Shown: positions 15,947 to 26,465 of the stretch, piece after piece
Layout of the letters: the number at the start of each line of letters is the position of its first letter
Position numbering within the stretch: position 1 is the first letter of the stretch
Source of the DNA: Streptomyces smaragdinus
GTDB lineage: Bacteria > Actinomycetota > Actinomycetes > Streptomycetales > Streptomycetaceae
Direction: 5' to 3'
NCBI RefSeq assembly: GCF_009604385.1
Contig: NZ_WEGJ01000047.1
Span: 1 to 42,201 of the forward strand
Length of the DNA: 42,201 bases
Position numbers and translations under genes: made by a program
Notes under the pieces: generated by a model
What the model saw: the letters and a program-made list of their open reading frames with translations, nothing else
What the model was told of the DNA's origin: nothing
The model's database searches: none

Positions 15947-18900
15947 CTACCGCTCGTCCGGCAGCCACCCCAGCTGCACCAGCGGCGCCCCGCGCTTGCG
16001 CGAGACGAAGTAGCCGCGGCCCGGAGGCATCGGACGGGCCCGGACGTTGCCCAGGATCTCGCCCTCCATCGGGTCGCCGGAGAGCACGACGCCCTGCGCG
16101 CCCAGCTCCTTCATCCGCGTCATCACCTGCTCGAACATCTGCCGCGACACACCGCTCGCGCTGCGCGCGATGATGAACCGCACACCGACGTCACGGGCGA
16201 ACGGCAGATGCTCCAGCAGCACGGACAGCGGGTTCCCGGAGGACGTCGCCACCAGCTCGTAGTCGTCGATGATGACGAACACCTTCGGCCCCGACCACCA
16301 GCTGCGGTCCCGCAGCTGCTGCGGCGTGATGTCGTTGCCCGGGGTGCGGCGCACCATCATGTCGCGCAGGGCCGTCATATGGCCCTCCATCGCGGTCGAC
16401 ATCGGCGCGTACTCCAGCAGATGCGACTCGGGGATCGCGGAGAGCAGCGAACGCCGGTAGTCACCGACGACGATCTTCGCCTCGTCCGGGTGGTAGCGCT
16501 CGGCGATCCGCCTGGCGAGCAGCCGCAGCACGCCCGTCTTGCCGGACTCGCTCTCACCGAAGACGAGGAAGAACGGGTCCGTCTCGAAGTCGACGTACAC
16601 CGGCTCGAGGTTGTTCTCGTCGATGGCGAACGCCACACCGCGCTCCGGCTGCGCGTTGCCCTTGGGCAGCTCCGCCGCCTCCAGCATGCGCGGCAGCAGC
16701 CGCACCGCCGGGGCCCGGCGGCCGGTCCACGCCTCCGAGGAGGCCTGGCACAGGGCAGCCGTGGCGTCCGACAGCGCGTCGTCGGAGCCGACGCCGTCAA
16801 TGCGCGGGACGGCGGCCATGAAGTGCTGCTTGTCCGGGGTCTGGCCGCGGCCGGGGACCCCCGCCGGGACGTTCGCCGCGACCTTGCGGTCGAACTCCGA
16901 GTCCATCGCGTCACCGAGCCGCAGCTCGAGACGGTTCATCAGCTGGTCCTTCAGCGCCGCCCGGACCTCCATGGAGCGGGACGCCGTCAGGACGACGTGG
17001 ATGCCGTAGCCCAGACCGCGCGAGGCGATGTCCGTGACGATCTGGTCCAGGCCCTCGTACTCGGTACGGAAGCCCTGCCAGCCGTCGACGACGAGGAACA
17101 CGTCGCCCCACGGCTGGTCGTCGAGGTCGATCTCGCCGCGCGCCCGGCGCCGCCGGAACGTCGCCACCGAGTCGATGCCCGCCGAGCGGAAGTACTCCTC
17201 GCGCCGGTTGAGGATCCCGTACACCTCCGCCACCGTGCGCCGCACCCGCTCGGGGTCCAGACGCGAGGCGACGCCGCCGACGTGCGGCAGGCCGGCGACC
17301 GACGACATACCGCCACCGCCGAAGTCCAGCCCGTAGAACTGCACCTCCTGCGGCGTGTGCGTGAGCGCGAACGCCGCGATCAGCGTGCGCAGCAGCGTCG
17401 ACTTGCCGGACTGCGGACCGCCGAGGATCTGCATGTGACCGGCAGCGCCGGAGAAGTCCCGCCACAGCACGTCACGCCGCTGCTCGTACGGCTTGTCGAC
17501 CAGGCCCAGCGGTACGACGAGGCGCCCGGGGTGCGGGGAGTCGGGGTGCGCCAGCCCGCGGCCCTGGATCGCCGCGAGGCCCGGGAGCAGCTCGTCCAGC
17601 GACGGCGGGGCGTCCAGCGGCGGCAGCCACACCTGGTGCGCCGCCGGGCCCTTGCCCTCGAGCCGGCCCACGATCACGTCGAGCACGGTGTCCGCGAGGG
17701 CGTCGTCGTCGCCCGAGCTGGGCCGCGGCGGCGGTACGGGGGCGTTGGCGCGCGGGTCCGAGGACCGGGAGACGGCGACCGGGGCGGCCGTGAACCACAC
17801 CGGGGGACGCAGCACCGCCGGCGGCGCGGACGCGGCGGTCCGCTCGGACTCCTCGTCGGCGGTGCGGTACACGCCGGAGACGTACGCCGCCTTGAACCGG
17901 ACCATCTCGTCCGTACCGAACTTCAGATAGCCGGAGCCGGGGACGGACGGCAGATGGTACGCGTCCGGCACACCCAGCGCCGCCCGCGACTCCGCGACCG
18001 AGAACGTCCGCAGACCGATCCGGTACGACAGATACGTCTCGAGACCGCGCAGCCGCCCCTCCTCCAGGCGCTGCGAGGCCAGCAGCAGATGCACGCCCAG
18101 CGACCGGCCGATACGGCCGATCTGGACGAACATCTCCACGAACTCCGGCTTGGCGGTCAGCAGCTCGCTGAACTCGTCGATGACCAGGACGAGCGACGGG
18201 ATCGGCGTCAGCGGGGCGCCGGCCACCCGGGCCCGCTCGTACGCGTGGATGTTGGCGTAGTTGCCCGCGTCGCGCAGCAGCTCCTGACGCCGGTTGAGCT
18301 CACCGCGGATCGAGTCCGCCATGCGGTCGACGAGCGTCAGGTCGTCCGCCAGGTTCGTGATGACCGCCGCCACGTGCGGCATCTCCGACATACCGGCGAA
18401 CGTCGCACCACCCTTGAAGTCCGCGAGGACGAAGTTCAGCGTCTCCGACGTGTGCGTGACCGCCAGGCCGAGCACCAGCGTGCGCAGCAGCTCCGACTTG
18501 CCGGAACCGGTGGCGCCGACGCACAGGCCGTGCGGGCCCATACCGTCCTGCGCCGCCTCCTTCAGGTCCAGCATGACCGGCGAGCCGTCCTCGCCCACAC
18601 CGATCGGCACCCGCAGCCGCTCCGCCTGCGAACGGGGCCGCCAGGTGCGCGTCGTGTCGATCGTCGACGCGTCGCCCAGGCCCAGCAGATCCGTGAAGTC
18701 CAGGTTGGCCAGCAGCGGCTGCTCGCTGTCGTCGCCGCCCGCCGACGCCATCCGCAGCGGCGCCAGCTGGCGCGCCAGGGCCTCCGCCGACGTCGGCGCG
18801 AGCAGGTCCGGCTCCGCCTCGTACACCACGCCAGAACCGGAGTCGAGCTCGAGGCGCCCCGGCCGTACGACCATCGCGAGGCCGCCGCGGGCCGCGTCCA

Positions 18901-19942
18901 TCTCGCCGGGCACCACCTCGATGATCGTGACGCCCTGCAGCCCCTCCGGGGACGCCAGCACCGAACCCGGCGGCACCATCGTGCTGTCCAGGATGAGGAT
19001 CAGATGCGGCTCGTCCAGGAGCGGCTGCCCGCCGGAGTTGAACCGCGGCCGGCCCTCCAGCCGCTCGTTCAGCATCTCCTCGAGCTCGGCCGCGTTCTGC
19101 GTGATCAGCCGCCGGCTGCCCGCGCCGTCCCCCTCGCCGGGCAGCTGCACGTGCGGCAGCCACTTGGCCCACTCCCACTCCTCCGCCGAGCCCCGGCCGG
19201 CGGCGACGCCGATCACCAGGTCGTCGGGGGAGTGCATGGACGCCAGCTGGCCCACCATCGAGCGGATCATCCCGTACACCGACTGGCGTTCGCCGCTGAC
19301 CGTCAGGTGGTAGAAGGCGCGCAGCGACACGGCGAGCGGCAGGGCCTCCACCGTCGAGTGCGTGTTGATGAACTGGTGCAGCGCACCGGCCGTCAGCGGC
19401 TCCAGCTCGTCCACCGGCCGGGTCTCCGGCGCGATCACCGTCGTCGCCAGCTGCTGCGGGCCGAGCCCCACCCGTACCTCGGCGAAGTCCATGTCACCGG
19501 CCCGCCGCTCCCACACGCGGCTGCCCTCGGCGACCAGCGCCCACAGCTGCTCGGGCGACGGATGCAGATAGAACTGCGCGTCCCGCTGCTTGCGTACGGT
19601 CTTGCGCACCTGACGGCGGGTCTGCGCGAGGTACTTCAGATAGTCCCGGCGCATGTTCGCCATCTCGCCCTGCGTGCCCCGGCGGAACCGCACGATCATC
19701 GAGACCATCATCGCGACCATCGCGGCGATCATCACCATGCCCATGATGCGCATGAACGGCGGCGCACCCGGGTTGAAGAAGAACACCACCATGGTGCCCA
19801 TCCCCATCATGGGAAGGATCTGCATCAGGACGCCCTCCTGATAGCCGCGAGGCAGCTCAGGGGGCGATTCCAGCCGCAGGTCCTCGCTCGGCACGTCAGG
19901 GGGCAGGGCCCGCGGCTGACGTTTGACGACGATGTGGGTCAC
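15947..19942 (-). CDS. eccC: type VII secretion ATPase EccC (fused, three FtsK/SpoIIIE domains)
   Basis: 1331 residues from the GTG at 19942 (VTHIVVKRQPR); upstream codons of the open frame look non-coding. Two N-terminal membrane helices span about 38-58 and 63-84. Three ATPase domains follow. D1 has Walker A GATGSGKS (476-483) and Walker B VLVIDE (585-590). D2 has GGPQSGKS (841-848) and FLVVDG (949-954), lacking the usual acidic second residue. D3 has GESESGKT (1129-1136) and VFVIIDDYE (1221-1229). This is the one-piece EccC, not split as in mycobacterial ESX-1. It is the motor that recognises YxxxD-bearing WXG substrates and powers export. It stands alone on the minus strand, divergent from eccD. 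Confidence 0.96.
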   Translation of the reverse strand: MTHIVVKRQPRALPPDVPSEDLRLESPPELPRGYQEGVLMQILPMMGMGTMVVFFFNPGAPPFMRIMGMVMIAAMVAMMVSMIVRFRRGTQGEMANMRRDYLKYLAQTRRQVRKTVRKQRDAQFYLHPSPEQLWALVAEGSRVWERRAGDMDFAEVRVGLGPQQLATTVIAPETRPVDELEPLTAGALHQFINTHSTVEALPLAVSLRAFYHLTVSGERQSVYGMIRSMVGQLASMHSPDDLVIGVAAGRGSAEEWEWAKWLPHVQLPGEGDGAGSRRLITQNAAELEEMLNERLEGRPRFNSGGQPLLDEPHLILILDSTMVPPGSVLASPEGLQGVTIIEVVPGEMDAARGGLAMVVRPGRLELDSGSGVVYEAEPDLLAPTSAEALARQLAPLRMASAGGDDSEQPLLANLDFTDLLGLGDASTIDTTRTWRPRSQAERLRVPIGVGEDGSPVMLDLKEAAQDGMGPHGLCVGATGSGKSELLRTLVLGLAVTHTSETLNFVLADFKGGATFAGMSEMPHVAAVITNLADDLTLVDRMADSIRGELNRRQELLRDAGNYANIHAYERARVAGAPLTPIPSLVLVIDEFSELLTAKPEFVEMFVQIGRIGRSLGVHLLLASQRLEEGRLRGLETYLSYRIGLRTFSVAESRAALGVPDAYHLPSVPGSGYLKFGTDEMVRFKAAYVSGVYRTADEESERTAASAPPAVLRPPVWFTAAPVAVSRSSDPRANAPVPPPRPSSGDDDALADTVLDVIVGRLEGKGPAAHQVWLPPLDAPPSLDELLPGLAAIQGRGLAHPDSPHPGRLVVPLGLVDKPYEQRRDVLWRDFSGAAGHMQILGGPQSGKSTLLRTLIAAFALTHTPQEVQFYGLDFGGGGMSSVAGLPHVGGVASRLDPERVRRTVAEVYGILNRREEYFRSAGIDSVATFRRRRARGEIDLDDQPWGDVFLVVDGWQGFRTEYEGLDQIVTDIASRGLGYGIHVVLTASRSMEVRAALKDQLMNRLELRLGDAMDSEFDRKVAANVPAGVPGRGQTPDKQHFMAAVPRIDGVGSDDALSDATAALCQASSEAWTGRRAPAVRLLPRMLEAAELPKGNAQPERGVAFAIDENNLEPVYVDFETDPFFLVFGESESGKTGVLRLLARRIAERYHPDEAKIVVGDYRRSLLSAIPESHLLEYAPMSTAMEGHMTALRDMMVRRTPGNDITPQQLRDRSWWSGPKVFVIIDDYELVATSSGNPLSVLLEHLPFARDVGVRFIIARSASGVSRQMFEQVMTRMKELGAQGVVLSGDPMEGEILGNVRARPMPPGRGYFVSRKRGAPLVQLGWLPDER

Positions 19943-20175
19943 TGTGCTGCCAATCCCCTCGTGTACGAGGGCGGTATCGGCCCCCGCGAGCCGTGATCCT
20001 ACTGGGGCGCACCGACAGGGCGCATACCCCCTGTGCACGCCGCTACCGGATCCGCCGTACCGGCGGCCGGGGTTGGGGGAAACCGTATCCGGTGAAGCGC
20101 CTTCCGATACCGGGGAGGAGGGGCGGTATGGTGGGCGCCCGGCGAACAGGCGGGCACGGGGAAGGGGAGCGACAG
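19943..20175. promoter_or_regulatory. divergent eccC-eccD control region
   Basis: 233 bp. On the minus strand TAGGAT (19996-20001) matches the actinobacterial -10 consensus, with a weak -35 TGCGCC (20019-20024) 17 bp away, directed at eccC. For eccD, TATGGT (20127-20132) is a weaker -10 candidate. GGGGAG provides its ribosome site. Confidence 0.5.
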
Positions 20176-21720
20176 GTGAGTACTGCGATCTCGGGGGTCA
20201 CGGCGAGGGCCGGTGGGCCGGCCTCGCCGGGAAGAAGCGCGTACAGCAGGGGCGGGAGTCATACGACCGCGTCCGCGACGGGCTTCGTCCGGGTCACGAT
20301 CGTGGCGCCGGACAGCCGGATCGACGTCGCACTGCCCGAGGACATCCCCGTCGCCGACATCTACCCGGAGATCCTCCGGCTGTCCGGCCAGACCCCGGAG
20401 GCCGGCGGCCCCGTCGGCTACCACCTGGTGCGCCGCGACGGCAGCGTGCTGGACAGCTCGCGCACCTTCGGCTCGCAGCGCATCCTCGACGGGGACGTGC
20501 TGGCGCTGCGCCCGTTCTCGGAGTCGCTGCCGCCGGCCGTGTTCGACGACGTGTCGGACGCCGTCGCCTCCGCGGTCGCCAAGGACCGCACCATGTGGAG
20601 CGACGGCCTGATGCGCACCGCCGGGCTGATCGGCGGCGGTGTGGTGCTGGTGCTGATGGGGTTCGTGCTGTGGTTCGCCGAGCCGACGCACGACATGCAC
20701 TCCCTGCCGGGCATCCTGGCGGCCGTCGCCGGTGTGCTGCTGGTGGCGATCGCGGGTGTACGGGCCAGGGTGTACGGCGACCGCGCCTCCGCGGTGGCGC
20801 TGGGCCTGGGCGCGATGCCGCTCATGATGATCGCGGGCTCGGGGCTCATCGCGCCGACCGCGGGACACGGCATCGGACGGCTGCAGTTCCTCCTCGGCTG
20901 TGTGGCGGTGCTCCTCGCCGCGGCGGTGCTCATCGCGCTGTCGCCGACGGGTGACGGGCCGTTCGTGGCGGTGGCGTTCGCGGCCACCACGGGCACGCTG
21001 GTCACGTTCATCGGCACCCGCGCCGACCTGGCGCCGACCGAGGCGGCGGCGCTGTGCGCGCCGTTCGCGCTGGGGGCGATCGCCTTCCTCCCCGGGCTCT
21101 CGACGCGTTTCGCCCGGTTGCCCATCGGGTACGCGACGCCCCGCTCCGCGGCGAGTTACGACGCCGACCCGGACGCCGTGCCGGAGACCGAGGGCGCGAT
21201 GGACGCCGAGCGGATCGCCGTCCAGGCACGCCGGGGACACGAGCTGCTCGTCGGGCTGGTCGGGGGCTGCGCCACCGTCAGCGTGGGCGCCGCCGCGGTG
21301 CTGGGCTTCTCCAGCGACGGGTGGGCGCAGCTGCTCGCGCTGGCGACGGGGCTGTCGCTGCTGCTGCGGGCACACCTCTTCCGTTACACCTCGCAGGTCA
21401 CGTGCATGCTGGTGGCCGGTCTGGGGTCGCTGGTCCTGCTCGGTGTGGGCATGGCGCTGCGGGCGCCGATGGACCTGATGATCAAGTACGTGCAGGGGGA
21501 CACGACGGGACTCGACATCCGTACGGTCTGGCTGACGGCGGTGTTCGCCCTGGCGGCGGCCGTGATCGTGGCGATCGGCCTGATCGTGCCGCGGTCCGGG
21601 GTCACCCCGTTCTGGGGCCGCTTCATGGAGATCTTCGAGTCGCTGGCCCTGCTCTCGCTCCTGCCGCTCACCCTGGCGGTGCTCGACGCGTACTCGGCGG
21701 TTCGCAGCCTGACCAGCTGA
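20176..21720 (+). CDS. eccD: type VII secretion protein EccD
   Basis: 514 residues from the GTG at 20176 (VSTAISG), 7 nt behind GGGGAG; the longer open frame upstream is non-coding. A disordered start (1-36) precedes a ubiquitin-like YukD-type domain (about 37-113, VRVTIVAPDSRIDVALPED...). Multiple membrane helices then run from about residue 147 to the C-terminus, about 11 in all, the normal EccD plan. EccD forms the main transmembrane vestibule of the ESX channel. The RHS gene starts 23 nt after its stop, so the toxin is very likely cotranscribed with channel gene eccD. Confidence 0.93.
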   Translation: MSTAISGVTARAGGPASPGRSAYSRGGSHTTASATGFVRVTIVAPDSRIDVALPEDIPVADIYPEILRLSGQTPEAGGPVGYHLVRRDGSVLDSSRTFGSQRILDGDVLALRPFSESLPPAVFDDVSDAVASAVAKDRTMWSDGLMRTAGLIGGGVVLVLMGFVLWFAEPTHDMHSLPGILAAVAGVLLVAIAGVRARVYGDRASAVALGLGAMPLMMIAGSGLIAPTAGHGIGRLQFLLGCVAVLLAAAVLIALSPTGDGPFVAVAFAATTGTLVTFIGTRADLAPTEAAALCAPFALGAIAFLPGLSTRFARLPIGYATPRSAASYDADPDAVPETEGAMDAERIAVQARRGHELLVGLVGGCATVSVGAAAVLGFSSDGWAQLLALATGLSLLLRAHLFRYTSQVTCMLVAGLGSLVLLGVGMALRAPMDLMIKYVQGDTTGLDIRTVWLTAVFALAAAVIVAIGLIVPRSGVTPFWGRFMEIFESLALLSLLPLTLAVLDAYSAVRSLTS

Positions 21721-21743
21721 CGCTCTCACCCGGGAGTTGACCG

Positions 21744-24700
21744 ATGGGCATCGGGGACTTCATCAGTGACATCACGCCGGACTCGGTCGAGAACGCGGTC
21801 GAGTCCGGCACGGAGTGGCTCGGCGACCGCGTCGAGGACGCCGGGAACTGGACGGCGGACCGGCTCGACGACGTCGGCTGGCAGTCGGGGGCGGACTGGG
21901 TGCGGGAGAACTCCCGCTCGCTGGCCAACCAGATGGGCGCCCAGGTCGACGAGCTGCAGCTCGGCGAGACCGAGGACAAGACCAAACTGGTCTACGGCAG
22001 CCCCGACAAGCTGCGGTCCTTGGCCACGAACCTCCGGTCGCTGGGGGAGTCCTTCACCGGCGTCGGCAACGGGCTGAAGGGGCTGGACTCCGCGCATCTG
22101 AAGGGCGCGGCGGCGGACGCGTTCCGCGACACGGTGTCGATCGAGCCGCCGAAGTGGTTCAAGGCCGCCGACGCGTTCGGCCGGGCGGCGGGCGCGCTGG
22201 ACCAGTTCGCGGGGACCGTCGCCTGGGCGCAGGGACAGGCGCAGGCGGCGATCGACAAGTTCAAGGAGGGCATGCGGGCGTCCGATGCCTTCGAGCAGAA
22301 GGTGAACGCGTACAACGACGCGGTGGACCGCTACAACGCGCAGCCCGCCGAGTCCCGCGACCCGTCCTCGCTGCCGCCGAAGCCGGGGTCCACGAACCCC
22401 GGCATCGCGCTGCTGAACGAGGCGCAGGAGATCCTGGGCGAGGCCCGCCGCCAGCGCGACTCCGCCGCCGACACCGCCGCCGCCACCGTCCGCGCCGCGC
22501 GGGACGCCGCCCCGCCCAAGCCCTCGTACGGGGAGCAGGCCATGGACGGCCTCGCGGAACTCCCCGTCATGAACGCCCACGTCGGCGCCGGAATCATCAA
22601 GGGCACCGCGGGCATCGTGTCCTTCGCCCGCGCGCTGAACCCGGCCGACCCGTACAACCTCACCCACCCCGCCGAGTACGTCACCAGCCTCAACAGCACC
22701 GTCGCCGGCCTCGTCCAGGTCGCCAACGACCCGTGGGGCGCCGGGCGGCAGATGGTCACGGACTTCATGAAGGACCCCGCCGAGGGCTTCGGCCGCCTCC
22801 TCCCCGACCTCGCCCTCACCGCCGCCACCGGCGGGGCGGGCGCCGGGGTCAAGGGCATCCGCCTCGCCGACGACCTCGCGGACGCCGCCACCGCCCGCCG
22901 CCTCCTGGACGACGTCCCCGGCGGCCACCACCGCCCCGACAGCCACCGCTGCACCAACGGCACCGACCCGGTCGACCTGGCGACGGGCCGGATGTTCCTC
23001 CCGCAGACGGACCTCACCCTGCCGGGCGTGCTGCCCCTGGAATTCACCCGCCGCGTCGAGTCGGGCTGGACCCTGGGCCGCTTCTTCGGCCCCTCCTGGT
23101 CGTCCACCGTCGACGAACGCCTCCTCGTCGACGCCCTCGGCGTCGTCCACGTCACCGCCGACGGCCGGCTCCTCACGTATCCGCACCCCGTCCCCGGCAT
23201 ACCCACGGCCGCCGAGGAAGGTGCCTCGGCGGCCGTACTCGAACGCTCCGGCACCGGCGACTACCGGCTGACGGACCCCGACAGCGGGCTGACGAAGTAC
23301 TTCCTCGCCCCCTCCGACAGCTCTGACAACGATGCCGGGACCGACGGCACCGCCTGGCTGACGGAGACCGCCGACCGCAACGGCAACCGCATCACCGTCG
23401 ACCGCACCGACGACGGCACCCCCCTCGCCCTCGTCCACTCCGGCGGCCACCACCTGCGCCTGGTCACCGACGGCGGCCGCGTCACCGCCCTCCACCTCGC
23501 GGACCACCTCGTCGTCCGCTACGGCTACGACCCCGTCGGCGACCTCGCCACCGTCACCAAGCCCTCCGGCGGCACCACCGTCTTCACGTACGACGACAAA
23601 CGCCGCGTCACCCGCTGGACGGACTCCAACGGCACCGGCTACTCGTACACCTACGACACCCGCCACCGCGTGACCGCCGAGGGCGGCGACGCCGGCCACT
23701 TCCAGCTCACCCTCGACCACGGCGACCCCGACCCGGCCACCGGCCACCGCGTCACCGCGCTGACCACCGCCGCCGGACACACCACCCGCCACCTGATCGA
23801 CGACCGCTGCAACGTCCTGGCCACCACCGACCCCCTCGGCCACACCACCGCCTACACCCACGACCCCCGCGGCCGCCTCCTCACCTCCACCGACCCCCTG
23901 GGCCGCACCACCGCCCTCGAACGCGACCCCGTCGGCCGCATCACCGCCGTCACCCGCCCCGACGGCAGCCGCCAGGTCACCGAGTACGACGCCACGGGCC
24001 TCCCCGTCCGCCTCACCGGCGCCGACGGCACGACCTGGCGTCAGGAGTACGACGCCCGCGGCAACCGCACCGCCGTCACCGACCCCGCCGGCCACACCAC
24101 CGCGTACACCTACGACGACCGCGGCCGCCTCACCGCCGTCACCGACGCCCGCGGCGCCGTCACCGCCGTCCGCTGCGACCCCGCCGGCCTCCCCCTGGAG
24201 ATCAGCGCTCCCGGCGCCGTCACCCGCTACGCCCGCGACCCCTTCGGCCGCCCCCTGACGATCACCGACCCGCTCGGCGGCGTGACGACGCTGGAGTGGA
24301 CGCCGGAGGGCCGCCCCGCCCGCCGCAGCGGGCCCGACGGGGCGAGCGAGACCTGGACGTACGACGGCGAGGGCAACTGCACCGCCCACACCGACGCCGC
24401 GGGGCACACCACCCGCTTCGAGTACACGCACTTCGACCTCCTCGCCGCCCGCACCGGCCCCGACGGCGCCCGTTACGAGTTCCGCCACGACGCGGAGCTG
24501 CGCCTCACCCAGGTCACCGACCCGCAGGGCCTGACCTGGACGTACACCTACGACGCCGCCGGCCGGCTGACGTCCGAGACCGACTTCGACGGCCGCACCC
24601 TCGGCTACGAGGTGGACGCCGCCGGACAGCTCACCGCCCGCACCACCGCGCTCGGCGACGTCATCCGCCTCGAGCACGACGCCCTCGGCCGCGTCACCCG

Positions 24701-26465
24701 CAAGGACGCGGCCGGCGCGATCACCACGTACGACTACGACGCCGCCGGCCGGCTGCTGCACGCCGCCGCCCCCGACAGCGAGCTGCTGTACCAGTACGAC
24801 CGCCTCGGCCGGGTGAAGACGGAACTCGTCGACGGCCGCGCCCTCACCTACCGCTACGACGAGACCGGCCGCCCCACCCGCCGCACCACCCCCTCCGGCC
24901 ACACCACGACGTACACCTACGACGCCGCGGGCCACCGCACCGGCCTGACCACCGGCGGCCGCCGCATCGACATCACCCGCGACGCCGCCGGCCGCGAAAC
25001 CCGCCGCGACATCGGCGACACCCTCACCCTCACCTCCACCCGGGACCCCGCCGGCCGCCTGACCGGCAGCCGGCTCACCGCCGGCGACCGCACGGTGACC
25101 TCCCGCACGTACACCTACCGCCCCGACGGCCATCTGACGGCGGTCGACGACGCCCTGCGCGGCCCCCGCCGCTTCGGCCTGGACCCCGTCGGACGGGTCA
25201 CCGCCGTCACCGCCCGCAACTGGACCGAGACCTACGCCTACGACGCCGCCGGCAACGTCTCGAGCGCCCAGGGCCCGCCCCGCCACGCGGCCTCCGACGG
25301 CGACGGCGACCGCTCGTACACGGGCACCCGCGTCGAGCACGCCGGGGCGAACCGCTACACGTACGACGCGGGCGGCCGGCTGATCCGCCGCACCCGCACC
25401 CGGCTGTCCCGCAAACCCGATGTCTGGCAGTACACGTACGACGCCGAGAACCAGCTCACCGGCGTCACCACCCCCGACGGCACCCGCTGGCGCTACCGTT
25501 ACGACCCGCTCGGCCGGCGCACCCTCAAACAGCGCCTGACCGGCGACGACGTCACCGAGGAGACCCGCTTCACCTGGGCGGGCGCGACGCTGTGCGAACA
25601 GACCACCGGCGGCCCCGACCCCGTCGCCACGACCTGGGACCACGAGGGCACGATCCCCCTCGCGCAGACCGAGCGCCGCCTCGACGGGGCCACCCAGCGC
25701 GAGATCGACGCCCGCTTCTTCGCGATCGTCACCGACCTCATCGGCACCCCCACCGAGCTGATCACCGAGACGGGCGACCCCGCCTGGCGCACCCGCACCA
25801 CCCTGTGGGGCACCACCACGTGGAACCGCGACGCCACGGCGTACACCCCGCTGCGCTTCCCCGGCCAGTACTACGACCCCGAGACGGGCCTGCACTACAA
25901 CCACCACCGCTACTACGACCCGGTCACCGCCCGCTTCACCACCCCCGACCCGCTGGGCCTGGCCCCCGCCCCGAACCCCACGGCGTACGTCCACAACCCG
26001 CACACCTGGGCCGACCTCCAGGGCCTGGCCCCCACCACCGGCCACTGCGGCACCGGCTCCCCGGCCGCCCTGGAACCGGCGCGGCGCGAACCCCCGAACC
26101 TGCCGGGCACCCCGATCACCTCGCGGATCGCGGCGCCGGGGGAGGAGTTCAACATGGTGATCTCACGCGGTCAGCCGCCCAGCCGGCCGGGGGGCTTCGG
26201 GACCTTCGATACGATCCCCGACCAGCGGTTCGTACGCGAACAGCTGGCGATCCGTTCGGACTGGAAACCGGACGTGTCGCTCGTGCAGCGGTACCGCGTC
26301 CCGGACGACGGGACGGAATTCCGGATCCAGGAGAGCGTCATCGGCCCGCAGACCGACCCGAACCTCGGTCACCTGCCCGGCGGCGGCACCCAGCTGGAGA
26401 TCCTGAACCCGGCGGACCGCTCACGCCTCATTCCGGTCGGCGACCCCGTGGAGATCCCGAAGTGA
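21744..26465 (+). CDS. RHS/YD-repeat polymorphic toxin with ESX-type N-terminus
   Basis: 1573 residues. The N-terminal about 380 residues are helical and polar, with WXG-like spacing (LKGLDSAHLKGAAADAFRDT), no signal peptide, and a hydrophobic patch near 270-300. A DUF6531-type segment starts at about 408 (DPVDLATGRMFL). YD repeats (GRL/GRxTxxxxxDxxG) follow from about 595 to 1300 and form the hollow RHS shell. The RHS core (FPGQYYDPETGLHYNHHRYY) comes next, then DPLGLAPAPNPTAYVHNP near 1401-1418, the usual self-cleavage boundary. The last about 150 residues are the variable toxin; a motif GGGTQ stands near its end, and its activity is not established. A candidate immunity gene overlaps the stop. 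Confidence 0.92.
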   Translation: MGIGDFISDITPDSVENAVESGTEWLGDRVEDAGNWTADRLDDVGWQSGADWVRENSRSLANQMGAQVDELQLGETEDKTKLVYGSPDKLRSLATNLRSLGESFTGVGNGLKGLDSAHLKGAAADAFRDTVSIEPPKWFKAADAFGRAAGALDQFAGTVAWAQGQAQAAIDKFKEGMRASDAFEQKVNAYNDAVDRYNAQPAESRDPSSLPPKPGSTNPGIALLNEAQEILGEARRQRDSAADTAAATVRAARDAAPPKPSYGEQAMDGLAELPVMNAHVGAGIIKGTAGIVSFARALNPADPYNLTHPAEYVTSLNSTVAGLVQVANDPWGAGRQMVTDFMKDPAEGFGRLLPDLALTAATGGAGAGVKGIRLADDLADAATARRLLDDVPGGHHRPDSHRCTNGTDPVDLATGRMFLPQTDLTLPGVLPLEFTRRVESGWTLGRFFGPSWSSTVDERLLVDALGVVHVTADGRLLTYPHPVPGIPTAAEEGASAAVLERSGTGDYRLTDPDSGLTKYFLAPSDSSDNDAGTDGTAWLTETADRNGNRITVDRTDDGTPLALVHSGGHHLRLVTDGGRVTALHLADHLVVRYGYDPVGDLATVTKPSGGTTVFTYDDKRRVTRWTDSNGTGYSYTYDTRHRVTAEGGDAGHFQLTLDHGDPDPATGHRVTALTTAAGHTTRHLIDDRCNVLATTDPLGHTTAYTHDPRGRLLTSTDPLGRTTALERDPVGRITAVTRPDGSRQVTEYDATGLPVRLTGADGTTWRQEYDARGNRTAVTDPAGHTTAYTYDDRGRLTAVTDARGAVTAVRCDPAGLPLEISAPGAVTRYARDPFGRPLTITDPLGGVTTLEWTPEGRPARRSGPDGASETWTYDGEGNCTAHTDAAGHTTRFEYTHFDLLAARTGPDGARYEFRHDAELRLTQVTDPQGLTWTYTYDAAGRLTSETDFDGRTLGYEVDAAGQLTARTTALGDVIRLEHDALGRVTRKDAAGAITTYDYDAAGRLLHAAAPDSELLYQYDRLGRVKTELVDGRALTYRYDETGRPTRRTTPSGHTTTYTYDAAGHRTGLTTGGRRIDITRDAAGRETRRDIGDTLTLTSTRDPAGRLTGSRLTAGDRTVTSRTYTYRPDGHLTAVDDALRGPRRFGLDPVGRVTAVTARNWTETYAYDAAGNVSSAQGPPRHAASDGDGDRSYTGTRVEHAGANRYTYDAGGRLIRRTRTRLSRKPDVWQYTYDAENQLTGVTTPDGTRWRYRYDPLGRRTLKQRLTGDDVTEETRFTWAGATLCEQTTGGPDPVATTWDHEGTIPLAQTERRLDGATQREIDARFFAIVTDLIGTPTELITETGDPAWRTRTTLWGTTTWNRDATAYTPLRFPGQYYDPETGLHYNHHRYYDPVTARFTTPDPLGLAPAPNPTAYVHNPHTWADLQGLAPTTGHCGTGSPAALEPARREPPNLPGTPITSRIAAPGEEFNMVISRGQPPSRPGGFGTFDTIPDQRFVREQLAIRSDWKPDVSLVQRYRVPDDGTEFRIQESVIGPQTDPNLGHLPGGGTQLEILNPADRSRLIPVGDPVEIPK

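Noticed and set aside
16208..19996. 1262-residue plus-strand frame opposite eccC
   Set aside because: Arg/His/Gln-rich shadow of the clear EccC sequence.
19943..20038. Longer EccC starting at the ATG at 20038
   Set aside because: The 32 added residues are Cys/Arg/Gly-rich and overlap the promoter region; GTG at 19942 begins the conserved N-terminus.
23520..25880. DNA repeat array or CRISPR-like pattern in the RHS gene
   Set aside because: The periodic similarity comes from protein YD repeats in one open frame; spacing and sequence vary.
21726..26045. 1439-residue open frame on the minus strand opposite the RHS gene
   Set aside because: Its protein is Gly/Val/Ala/Arg low complexity with no domain; it mirrors the GC-rich third positions of the RHS gene.
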